The position numbers and the translations under genes are program-made. Shown piece after piece: positions 8,639 through 15,014 of a stretch of 17,516 nt of DNA; positions within the stretch are counted from its first letter, which is position 1, and each line of letters opens with the position of its first letter. The notes beneath the pieces were generated by a model, which worked only from the letters and a program-made list of their open reading frames with translations, did not search any database and was not told the origin of the DNA. The stretch is from Sphingobacterium thalpophilum (GTDB lineage: Bacteria > Bacteroidota > Bacteroidia > Flavobacteriales > Flavobacteriaceae), in NCBI GenBank assembly GCA_943325255.2, contig CALPOS020000020.1, positions 1-17,516 on the forward strand, given 5' to 3'.

Positions 8639-9418
8639 ATGCAGGTATTAGTGTCTATTATAACACCAAGCTACAATTCTCAAAAATTTATTGCAGAAAC
8701 CATAAGGTCAGTTCAAGGACAGACTTACGAAAATTGGGAAATGATTATTGTAGATGATTGTTCATCCGATAAGACAGAATCGATAATTCAAGATTTTATA
8801 AAAGACGATGCTAGAATTAGTTTCTACCAATTACAAAAAAACTCTGGGGCAGGCGTAGCAAGAAATCAAGCAGTTGGTTTAGCTAAAGGACGTTATATTG
8901 CATTCTTAGATTCAGATGATTTGTGGAAACCAGAAAAACTTCAAAAGCAAATTGATTTTCTGTCTTTAAACAATACACCGTTTTCCTTTTCCTTTTATGA
9001 ATGTATTGATGAAGGCGGTGCTCCCTTAAATTTAAGAGTAGAAGCCCCAAAAACACTAAAGTATTGGCAATTGTTTTTTTGCAATTTTGTCGGGAATCTT
9101 ACTGGCGTTTATGATACACATTTCTTTGGTAAAATCCCGATTTCAAATATTCGAAAAAGACAAGATTGGATGGTTTGGTTAACGGTTTTAAAGAAAATTA
9201 GAACGGCAGAACCTATTCAAGATAGTTTAGCTTTTTATCGTGTCAGAAAGGATTCCATTTCTTCTTCAAAATGGAAATTGATTCAACACAATTATACTGT
9301 TTACAGACAATTCCATCGACTCAATGTTTTTCTTTCCCTTTGTTGCATGGTCGGTTTTTTATTCACACAATTAATAATAAAACCACTATTTATCAAGAAG
9401 CTTAAACCAACGATCTAA
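8639..9418 (+). CDS. Glycosyltransferase family 2 protein
   Basis: The 259-residue protein is a GT-A fold glycosyltransferase. It begins VSIITPSYN, has the nucleotide-binding D39-D40 in IIVDDCSSD, GAGVARNQ near residue 80, and the metal-binding D91-S-D93-D94 followed by LW. A W-rich acceptor region (RQDWMVWL) and R-K-D-S-I-S-S-S-K come later. A hydrophobic C-terminal stretch (roughly 230-250) may attach it to the inner membrane. The likely task is to add one sugar to the lipid-linked repeat unit; the sugar cannot be predicted. It starts 1 base after the previous stop and is the last + strand gene of the operon. Its final 17 bases overlap the end of the opposite-strand CapK-like gene. Confidence 0.93.
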   Translation: MQVLVSIITPSYNSQKFIAETIRSVQGQTYENWEMIIVDDCSSDKTESIIQDFIKDDARISFYQLQKNSGAGVARNQAVGLAKGRYIAFLDSDDLWKPEKLQKQIDFLSLNNTPFSFSFYECIDEGGAPLNLRVEAPKTLKYWQLFFCNFVGNLTGVYDTHFFGKIPISNIRKRQDWMVWLTVLKKIRTAEPIQDSLAFYRVRKDSISSSKWKLIQHNYTVYRQFHRLNVFLSLCCMVGFLFTQLIIKPLFIKKLKPTI

Positions 9419-10730
9419 ATTGTTTCAGCTTACCACTTTTGCTTCTTTCTATTTGCTCTTTTCGAGAAAAAATGTACTTCAAGTTAGGTTCTAAAAATTG
9501 ACTCAATACGCGTTCAATCTCAGCAATTTCTTTTGCAGATAATTCATGACTACTAGTGTAATCTATTTCAAAAGTGTCAGTTTTTGTTTGTGTAATGACA
9601 AATTCCTTGACATTACCATCATCGTTAAATAGTTTTTTGGTAATGGAATAAAATGTCATTCCAGGTGATTTTTTTCCGCTAGGTAAAATGGCCACATCAT
9701 TCGTTCTCCCTACGAGTTTTTTGAGAATAGGATTTTGTAATGTGCTTTTTTCATCAAGTATTCCAATATCGCCAACTTCATACCGTATCATTGGATGGGC
9801 TTTATTATATAGCGAAGTCACTACAATTTTACCTTCAGTGCCATTGGGCAATACTTGATCATCTTCATCTAAAATTTCCACAAAAAGTGTTTCTGAATTG
9901 ATTTTCCAAATGCCCTCAGGGTTCTCTAAAGCGATAATATCCAATTCGGCACTGCCATATTCATTGATAATTGGAATTCGAAACCGCTCCTCTAATAATT
10001 TTTTATCTTCATCTAATAGCATTTCTGAAGTCACAATACAGACTTTCAAGCTCGGACAAATGGTATCCAGGTAAAGGTCGTTTTTCTGCAGGTGTTTCGC
10101 TAACAAAACAATCGAATTGGTGTAGCCGTTGATGTAATCAAAATTGGTGCTGCGAAACTTCGCTACCATTTTTTGCATCGCCGCATCGGAGAAATCAAAA
10201 ATATTAAAACGATAACGGTGACTTAAAAAATCCTTTAGGCGCAATTGTGTATTGGCAATAAAATCGAGAGGCATTCCATAAAACCGAGCCTGCCACGAAT
10301 GGTTAAAATCTAATCCATACCATTGAAAACGCCGCATAATATTCACCCAAATCAAAGCGTGACAAAACTTGTCTTTGGCAAACACCATCGGATCTCCGCT
10401 AGAACCGGAAGTCTTATTGACGTAGATATTCTTTCGGGTAAATCCGTTCGAAAGCCTTTCTGCCAAAGGTTTTTGAAAATGGATTTTTTTCATAACCGGA
10501 ATATCTCCCCAATTTTGAATCAATTTGGAACCAATTAAACCTCGATAATATGGATTGTTTTGTAAGTGATAAGCTAGGATATCTTGCTTTTTTGTAGCTA
10601 AAAAAGTCTCGTATTCAGATTGAGAAAGTGAGAGAATTTTATCCAACTCCATCTTCGCTTTCCCAATCGGAAAACCGTTCAAACGCAACGTAAGATTAAA
10701 AAGATTCAACACAACGAACTTATTTTTCAT
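9402..10730 (-). CDS. CapK-like adenylate-forming enzyme (phenylacetate-CoA ligase family)
   Basis: The 442-residue protein is an acyl-adenylate-forming enzyme of the PaaK/CapK group. It has the Gly/Ser-rich ATP loop TSGSSGDP at residues 107-114, EYGSAE at 257-262 and RYEVGD at 316-321. CapK-like members are frequent in capsule loci, where they may activate a carboxylic acid for transfer to a sugar or peptide; the substrate is unknown. Catabolic phenylacetate use is unlikely because no paa genes are visible. I chose the ATG at 10730 over a TTG one codon upstream. A perfect TAnnTTTG box touches this ATG (10731-10738). If it were a real promoter, translation would have to begin at Met27, but the residues before Met27 (GFPIGKAK) look family-like. 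The gene converges on the polysaccharide operon. Confidence 0.85.
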   Translation of the reverse strand: MKNKFVVLNLFNLTLRLNGFPIGKAKMELDKILSLSQSEYETFLATKKQDILAYHLQNNPYYRGLIGSKLIQNWGDIPVMKKIHFQKPLAERLSNGFTRKNIYVNKTSGSSGDPMVFAKDKFCHALIWVNIMRRFQWYGLDFNHSWQARFYGMPLDFIANTQLRLKDFLSHRYRFNIFDFSDAAMQKMVAKFRSTNFDYINGYTNSIVLLAKHLQKNDLYLDTICPSLKVCIVTSEMLLDEDKKLLEERFRIPIINEYGSAELDIIALENPEGIWKINSETLFVEILDEDDQVLPNGTEGKIVVTSLYNKAHPMIRYEVGDIGILDEKSTLQNPILKKLVGRTNDVAILPSGKKSPGMTFYSITKKLFNDDGNVKEFVITQTKTDTFEIDYTSSHELSAKEIAEIERVLSQFLEPNLKYIFSRKEQIERSKSGKLKQFRSLV

Positions 10731-10813
10731 CAAAAATAATCTTTCATCCCAACTATCTTAATTTGTAGCGGGATTTTTTTACCATTTAATTAAAATAAAC
10801 CTCCAAAACCAAG

Positions 10814-10821
10814 TATTTTTG
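10814..10821 (+). promoter_or_regulatory. Candidate -7 promoter box for purD
   Basis: TATTTTTG matches the Bacteroidota -7 consensus TAnnTTTG and lies 23 bases before the purD ATG. No TTG or TTTG is seen at the usual distance upstream, so the -33 half is missing or weak. The placement is sensible, but the support is only one half-site. Confidence 0.4.
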
Positions 10822-10844
10822 TCGCACACAACTAAATAACACTT

Positions 10845-12122
10845 ATGACTATTTTACTTTTGGGATCGGGCGGCAGAGAACACGCTTTAGCATGGAAAAT
10901 GCTGCAATCGTCGCTTTGCAACAAACTTTTTGTGGCACCAGGAAATGCAGGAACGGATTCAATTGCGACCAATGTCAATATCAGCCCAACCGATTTTGAA
11001 GCCATAAAAAAATTAGTATTACAAGAAAATATAAAAATGATAGTGGTTGGTCCGGAAGATCCATTAGTTGCAGGCATTTACGATTATTTTCTAAATGACG
11101 AATCATTGAAATCTATCCCAGTTATTGGGCCATCAAGATTGGGAGCACAACTGGAAGGAAGCAAAGAATTCGCCAAAGAATTTATGATAAAGCATCAAAT
11201 ACCCACCGCGGCGTATGATAGTTTTACAAAAGAAACCGTAGAAAAGGGCTGCCGGTTTTTAGAAACACTAAAAGCACCATACGTTTTGAAAGCCGATGGA
11301 TTAGCAGCCGGTAAAGGCGTTCTCATACTTCAAAACTTAAAAGAAGCGCAACAGGAATTACGCAATATGCTCGTCGATTCCAAATTCGGTGTAGCGAGTT
11401 CAAAAGTCGTTATAGAAGAATTTCTAGATGGCATCGAATTGAGTTGTTTTGTACTCACCGATGGCAAAAATTATAAAATCTTGCCAACAGCCAAAGATTA
11501 CAAACGAATAGGAGAAGGCGATACCGGCTTGAATACTGGTGGCATGGGTGCTATTTCTCCAGTGCCATTTGCAGACGCAACCTTACTACAAAAAATAGAA
11601 GACCGAATTATTATTCCAACGATAAAAGGCTTGCAAAAAGACGCGATTCCGTATAAAGGATTTGTTTTTATTGGATTAATCAACGTAAAAGGAGAACCAA
11701 TCGTTATCGAGTATAATGTCAGAATGGGCGATCCAGAAACCGAAGTGGTCATTCCGAGATTAAAAAATGATTTGGTAGAATTATTTATAGCAGTTTCTAA
11801 TCAAAAACTTGACGAGATTCAATTAGAAGTTGATGAAAGAACCGCTACAACGGTTATGGTTGTTTCGGGTGGATATCCAGAAGATTATGAGAAGGGGAAG
11901 GAAATATCTGGACTGGACCAAATTCAGGATTCAATCGTATTTCATGCCGGAACGAAAACAGAAAACGGAAAAGTGGTAAGCAATGGCGGTCGCGTTTTGG
12001 CGGTAACTTCTTACGGAAATGACTACCAAGAGGCCGTAAAAAAATCGTATCAAAACATAGAAAAACTACATTTTGATACGATGTATTATAGAAAAGATAT
12101 CGGTTTCGACTTACTTGGTTAA
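10845..12122 (+). CDS. purD: Phosphoribosylamine--glycine ligase (GAR synthetase)
   Basis: The 425-residue protein has the full PurD length and motifs. The N-terminal domain starts ILLLGSGGREHALAW and has VAPGNAGT. VVGPEDPL around residue 66 and GPSRLGAQLEGSKEF follow. The ATP-grasp domain has LKADGLAAGKG, then GDTGLNTGGMGA around 224-236, and the metal-binding EYNVRMGDPETE around 288-299. It joins phosphoribosylamine and glycine with ATP, the second step of purine synthesis in the cytoplasm. The gene stands alone, divergent from the CapK-like gene, and has no other purine genes beside it. Its last 12 bases overlap the end of the opposite-strand DUF6341 gene. Confidence 0.97.
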   Translation: MTILLLGSGGREHALAWKMLQSSLCNKLFVAPGNAGTDSIATNVNISPTDFEAIKKLVLQENIKMIVVGPEDPLVAGIYDYFLNDESLKSIPVIGPSRLGAQLEGSKEFAKEFMIKHQIPTAAYDSFTKETVEKGCRFLETLKAPYVLKADGLAAGKGVLILQNLKEAQQELRNMLVDSKFGVASSKVVIEEFLDGIELSCFVLTDGKNYKILPTAKDYKRIGEGDTGLNTGGMGAISPVPFADATLLQKIEDRIIIPTIKGLQKDAIPYKGFVFIGLINVKGEPIVIEYNVRMGDPETEVVIPRLKNDLVELFIAVSNQKLDEIQLEVDERTATTVMVVSGGYPEDYEKGKEISGLDQIQDSIVFHAGTKTENGKVVSNGGRVLAVTSYGNDYQEAVKKSYQNIEKLHFDTMYYRKDIGFDLLG

Positions 12123-12344
12123 GAAAGAATGTGCCGTTGTATCTTGATTTTCTTCTCCGTTGTTTTTGTGCATCGTAAGTTGCTTACACCAATACCAGGT
12201 TGCATAACTACAAATAGCCATGAAAATCCAATTAATCGTATTAGCTCCAAACCAATTTTCAAGTTCTAATGCACGAAATTGATTTAAAGGCCAAAACAAA
12301 ACGTTCTCAAATAACCATTGTATTCCTTCAAAAAATGCTTTCAT
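12111..12344 (-). CDS. Small DUF6341-type membrane protein
   Basis: A 77-residue protein starts at ATG 12344. The open frame can be extended upstream to a GTG at 12377, but that codon coincides with the -7 promoter box on this strand, so transcripts would begin after it and the ATG is the better start. The sequence opens MKAFFEGIQWLFEN and continues into a Trp-rich region with NTINWIFMAICSYATWYW, one probable membrane segment at about residues 33-55. A charged tail follows, rich in N, E and D. From memory this matches the flavobacterial family DUF6341, which sits beside DUF6427 and purD in many genomes. Its function is unknown. Its 3' end overlaps purD by 12 bp. Confidence 0.8.
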   Translation of the reverse strand: MKAFFEGIQWLFENVLFWPLNQFRALELENWFGANTINWIFMAICSYATWYWCKQLTMHKNNGEENQDTTAHSFLTK

Positions 12345-12376
12345 AATAGTGAATGTTAGTAGTATATTTACACGCA

Positions 12377-12406
12377 CAAAAGTATAAAATATCCTTATGA
12401 TTACAA
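12377..12406 (-). promoter_or_regulatory. Bacteroidota-type promoter for the DUF6341 gene
   Basis: Read on the - strand, TTG (12406-12404), a 19-base spacer and TACTTTTG (12384-12377) match the Bacteroidota -33/-7 arrangement. Transcription would begin near 12370, giving a leader of about 25 bases before ATG 12344. The -33 half lies inside the first codons of the divergent DUF6427 gene (start 12397), so the two promoters must overlap or compete. A weaker + strand box, TATATTTA at 12363-12370, might serve DUF6427. Confidence 0.6.
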
Positions 12407-13326
12407 GTTTTTTTAGAAAATCTACACCATTAAATTATTCGACTGTAATTTTAGGGTTGCTTTTTTTCTTTTTTTACTATCAAATAAAGCATGTAACGGG
12501 CGATAATTCTTGGCTAAACGTCGTTTCCAAATGTGCGCTTATTGCTGCTTTATTTGTTTCGATGTTTATCACAAACTTTATCGTAAAGAAAAACGGATTA
12601 AGTAAAGACAGTGCCTACACAGTTTTACTTTTTTTTCTATTTCTGCTGTTTTTCCCAGGAATACTTAACAACACATCATTGTTATTATCCAACTTTTTTA
12701 TCTTACTAGCTACGCGGCGAATTATCTCACTTCATTCATTAAAAGCCTCGAAGGAAAAAATATTTGATGCTTCATTATGGGTATTTATAGCTGCTTTGTT
12801 TCATTTTTGGAGTGTGCTTTTTATAGTATTGATTTTTATTGCTATTCTATTTCATGTCGCTAGAGATTATCGAAATTGGTTCTTGCCAATTATCGCGTTT
12901 TTTTCAATTGCAATACTTTTCGTTGGAAGTTCACTCTATTTTAATACGCAATGGATCAATTACTTAATTTCAGAATCAACGATTGATTTGAGATTTGATT
13001 ATTTCACAAATAACAATCAAAATATAGCATTTTCGATATACGCAACCATAGGATTGTTTTTTCTAGTCTTGCTTTTACTATCATTATCAAACCGCCCACT
13101 CATTTTGCATCCAACGTACAAGAAAGTAATTTCTGCATTTGTGATTGGGATTGCAGTCTTTGCAGTTTCACCTAATAAATCGAATGAACTTTTGGTGTTT
13201 ACCTTTGCACCATTGGCGATGATTGCAACCACTCACATAGAAACGGCGCAAGCCTATTGGAAAAAAGAAGTGGTATTGTGGATATTGGTCGCAGTCAGTT
13301 TTATTGCTTTTTTTAAACAAGTTTAG
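12397..13326 (+). CDS. DUF6427-type polytopic membrane protein
   Basis: This 309-residue, highly hydrophobic protein has about 8-9 membrane segments by eye and short polar loops. It begins MITSFFRKSTPLNYSTVI. A conserved-looking middle loop holds NNTSLLLSNFFILLATRR and then a cluster of Phe/Trp residues around residue 140. No catalytic motif is recognisable. From memory it resembles flavobacterial DUF6427 proteins, some of which carry an unsupported label as beta-carotene monooxygenase; I see no metal-binding His set that would support that. It lies between purD/DUF6341 and upp, with upp convergent. It may be an inner-membrane protein in a nucleotide- or envelope-related process, but the function is unknown. 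Confidence 0.78.
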   Translation: MITSFFRKSTPLNYSTVILGLLFFFFYYQIKHVTGDNSWLNVVSKCALIAALFVSMFITNFIVKKNGLSKDSAYTVLLFFLFLLFFPGILNNTSLLLSNFFILLATRRIISLHSLKASKEKIFDASLWVFIAALFHFWSVLFIVLIFIAILFHVARDYRNWFLPIIAFFSIAILFVGSSLYFNTQWINYLISESTIDLRFDYFTNNNQNIAFSIYATIGLFFLVLLLLSLSNRPLILHPTYKKVISAFVIGIAVFAVSPNKSNELLVFTFAPLAMIATTHIETAQAYWKKEVVLWILVAVSFIAFFKQV

Positions 13327-13369
13327 ATGAGCTCACAAAAGACAACTCACGTGAAAACTTAAAACGCGC

Positions 13370-13385
13370 CTTTGCGACTTTGCGA
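13370..13385 (+). repeat. 8-bp tandem repeat, two perfect CTTTGCGA units
   Basis: CTTTGCGA occurs twice in direct succession in the 71-bp gap between the convergent DUF6427 and upp genes. It is preceded by a GC-rich CGCGC and followed by GAGC and a run of A. The gap has no strong hairpin with a T tract in either direction, so a classical terminator is not evident. The short unit looks like a remnant of a longer array of the CGCAAAG type (inference). Confidence 0.6.
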
Positions 13386-13397
13386 GCAAAAAATCAA

Positions 13398-14051
13398 TTA
13401 CAATTTATTCCCATAAGCCAAATCGCCCGCATCACCCAATCCCGGAACAATGTAGTTTTTAGCATTTAAGGTTTCATCTAAAGTGGCGACCCACAAATGA
13501 CAATGGTCTGGCAAATGATTTTCAAGATATTCGATTCCCTGTGGCGCCGCAATAATCACCGCAATATGAATTTCTTTCGGCAACCCTTTTTCCATCAGTT
13601 TGTTAAAAACCGCCACCATCGATTGGCCCGTGGCCAACATCGGATCAATCAGTAACAATGTTTTGTCCTGCAAATTCGGAACCGCCTGATATTCGACTAA
13701 AATATCAAAGAAATCATCGTTGTTCGGGTGATGGCGATAGGCGGAAACAAATCCGTTTTCAGCACTGTCGAAGTAGTTTAAGAAACCCAAATGCAAAGGC
13801 AAACCTGCACGAAGAATCGAACACAAAACCAACTGATCTTCAATTTCTGTAGTCTTTTTTATTCCTAACGGCGTCTGAATTTCGATGTTTTTATAACGCA
13901 AGTCTTTGCTCAACTCATACGCCATTACCTCTCCGATTCGCTCGATATTTCGTCGAAAACGCATGCTATCATGTTGCACATTGACGTTTCGGATTTGACC
14001 TAAAAAGTGATTTAAAACGCTGTTGTCTTCGGATAAATAATGAATTTGCAT
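13398..14051 (-). CDS. upp: Uracil phosphoribosyltransferase
   Basis: The 217-residue protein is a type I phosphoribosyltransferase of the UPRT family. CSILRAGLPLHLG is at about residues 77-89, the PRPP-binding loop DPMLATGQS at 136-144, and the uracil-contacting GLGDAGD at 204-210 near the C-terminus. The length is normal for the enzyme, which salvages uracil with PRPP to UMP in the cytoplasm. The start at 14051 is an ATG; upstream stops and the family length support it. It is convergent with DUF6427 and divergent from DUF4254, so it is probably transcribed alone. No clear TAnnTTTG box was found upstream on its strand, where the repeat element at 14121-14203 begins 69 bases before the ATG. 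Confidence 0.95.
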   Translation of the reverse strand: MQIHYLSEDNSVLNHFLGQIRNVNVQHDSMRFRRNIERIGEVMAYELSKDLRYKNIEIQTPLGIKKTTEIEDQLVLCSILRAGLPLHLGFLNYFDSAENGFVSAYRHHPNNDDFFDILVEYQAVPNLQDKTLLLIDPMLATGQSMVAVFNKLMEKGLPKEIHIAVIIAAPQGIEYLENHLPDHCHLWVATLDETLNAKNYIVPGLGDAGDLAYGNKL

Positions 14052-14120
14052 TGAGGTTTATTTTTTATGTTTAGGTGATAAGAATCTTAGGCACTAAGGT
14101 CGTCTTGGTTTGCGGAATGC

Positions 14121-14203
14121 CCTAGCCCTGATAGCAGTGGAAATCCTTTTGTGGCGGTGTTCGCCATAAAAGATTGCAACGGATAGCAGGTTCCCGGCTC
14201 CTA
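14121..14203 (-). repeat. REP-like palindromic intergenic element, copy A
   Basis: Read on the - strand the element runs from TAGGAGCC to GGGCTAGG. It shares its end blocks with copy B at 14921-14994: TAGGAGC, then C(C/T)GCTAT(C/T)CG near the left end, and CTGCTATC plus GGGCTAGG at the right end. The centre is a strong hairpin in which TTTTATGGCG pairs with CGCCACAAAA (one mismatch) around a short loop. The block CTGCTATC occurs twice as a direct repeat inside the element. No open frame crosses it. It lies between the divergent upp and DUF4254 genes. It may be a mobile REP/MITE-like sequence or a structured RNA; the sequence does not decide. Confidence 0.7.
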
Positions 14204-14207
14204 AAAA

Positions 14208-14247
14208 CTCAGAATCTCAGAATCTCAGAAACTTAGTAACTCAGAAA
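14208..14247 (+). repeat. 8-bp tandem repeat, five CTCAGAAT-like units
   Basis: Five units of 8 bp follow each other directly: CTCAGAAT, CTCAGAAT, CTCAGAAA, CTTAGTAA, CTCAGAAA. The array begins 4 bases after the end of repeat copy A and ends 35 bases before the promoter box of DUF4254. The units are too short and lack spacers, so this is not a CRISPR. It could change in copy number by replication slippage. Its role is unknown. Confidence 0.85.
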
Positions 14248-14281
14248 AGCAACTTTTTTTCTCTCGTAAAAGTATAAAAAG

Positions 14282-14289
14282 TATCTTTG
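14282..14289 (+). promoter_or_regulatory. Candidate -7 promoter box for DUF4254
   Basis: TATCTTTG matches TAnnTTTG and lies 19 bases before the ATG at 14309. A run of T at 14254-14260 sits about 21 bases upstream and may act as a degenerate -33 element. The leader would be very short, about 10-13 bases, as is common in flavobacteria. Confidence 0.5.
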
Positions 14290-14308
14290 TCTTTTAAAAT
14301 TCAAAGAT

Positions 14309-14914
14309 ATGTTTTCTAAACTTGCCTATGCCGTTTTCGAAAGAAGCATCCAAGATTATCATCAGTTTGATAACGTGGATCAACCCATTAACAACCCTTA
14401 TCCCAAAGAGCAATTCGAGCATTTGTTGTACCACAAAAATTGGATTGATACGGTGCAATGGCATTTTGAAGACATTATTCGTGACCCGCAAATTGATCCG
14501 GTGGCTGCTTTAACGCTGAAAAGAAGAATTGATGCATCGAACCAAGAGCGCACTGATATGGTGGAATATATCGACAGTTACTTTTTGCAAAAATACCATC
14601 AGGTGAAAGTAAAACCAACGGCAAAAATCAATTCTGAAAGTCCAGCTTGGGCATTCGATAGATTGTCGATTTTAGCGTTGAAAATTTACCATATGCACGA
14701 AGAAGTTACACGCCCGGAAGCTTCTCAAGACCACAAAGATAAATGCCAAGCGAAGCTCAATGTGCTTTTGGAACAAAGAAGCGACTTGTCTACCGCCATC
14801 GACGATTTGATACACGACATTGAAAACGGTGACAAATTTATGAAGGTCTACAAACAAATGAAGATGTACAACGACGATGAGTTGAATCCGGTGTTGTATC
14901 AAAATAAAAAGTAA
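14309..14914 (+). CDS. DUF4254 family protein
   Basis: The 201-residue soluble protein is predicted to be mainly helical, with many His, Asp, Glu and Lys residues and no signal peptide or membrane segment. It begins MFSKLAYAVFERSIQDYHQ, with WIDTVQWHFEDIIRDP in the first third and LKRRIDASNQERTD soon after. It ends in repeated acidic/basic helices. From memory this is the Bacteroidota family DUF4254 (PF14063), which has no established function and often lies next to a GT9 heptosyltransferase gene, as here. That suggests a link to envelope glycan synthesis (inference). A promoter box lies 19 bases upstream. Repeat elements in opposite orientation flank the gene on both sides. Confidence 0.85.
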   Translation: MFSKLAYAVFERSIQDYHQFDNVDQPINNPYPKEQFEHLLYHKNWIDTVQWHFEDIIRDPQIDPVAALTLKRRIDASNQERTDMVEYIDSYFLQKYHQVKVKPTAKINSESPAWAFDRLSILALKIYHMHEEVTRPEASQDHKDKCQAKLNVLLEQRSDLSTAIDDLIHDIENGDKFMKVYKQMKMYNDDELNPVLYQNKK

Positions 14915-14920
14915 TTTTTT

Positions 14921-14994
14921 TAGGAGCTGTTTCCCGCTATTCGCCTTTATCTCTCCACTGCGTTGCGAGGATATCGGCTGCTATCGGGGCTAGG
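14921..14994 (+). repeat. REP-like palindromic intergenic element, copy B
   Basis: This is the second, diverged copy of the element at 14121-14203, in opposite orientation. It keeps the end blocks TAGGAGC, CCCGCTATTCG, CTGCTATCGGGG and CTAGG but has a different centre (CTCTCCACTGCGTTGCGAGG), which forms only a weaker hairpin. CCCG near the left can pair with CGGG near the right, and GGAG can pair with CTCC just beyond the right end. It fills most of the 100-bp gap between the DUF4254 stop and the GT9 start, so it would lie in the shared transcript or act as a partial terminator between the two genes. Confidence 0.68.
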
Positions 14995-15014
14995 ACTCCG
15001 AACTTCATAGCAAC

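Noticed and set aside
10731..10738. Perfect TAnnTTTG box on the - strand at the CapK-like start codon
   Set aside because: It abuts ATG 10730 and lacks a TTG at the right distance. Transcription from it would begin inside the gene and cost the first 26 residues, which look family-like. It is probably a chance match in AT-rich DNA.
12397..13326. Beta-carotene monooxygenase as the function of the DUF6427 protein
   Set aside because: No metal-binding histidine set or other catalytic motif can be seen; the label seems to be an inherited misannotation.
13347..13354. Palindrome TCACGTGA as a terminator or operator
   Set aside because: It has no loop and no T tract, and it lies between the ends of convergent genes rather than upstream of a start. 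A single 8-bp palindrome is weak evidence.
14208..14247. Possible CRISPR-like array
   Set aside because: The units are 8 bp, directly abutting and without spacers, and no cas gene is nearby.
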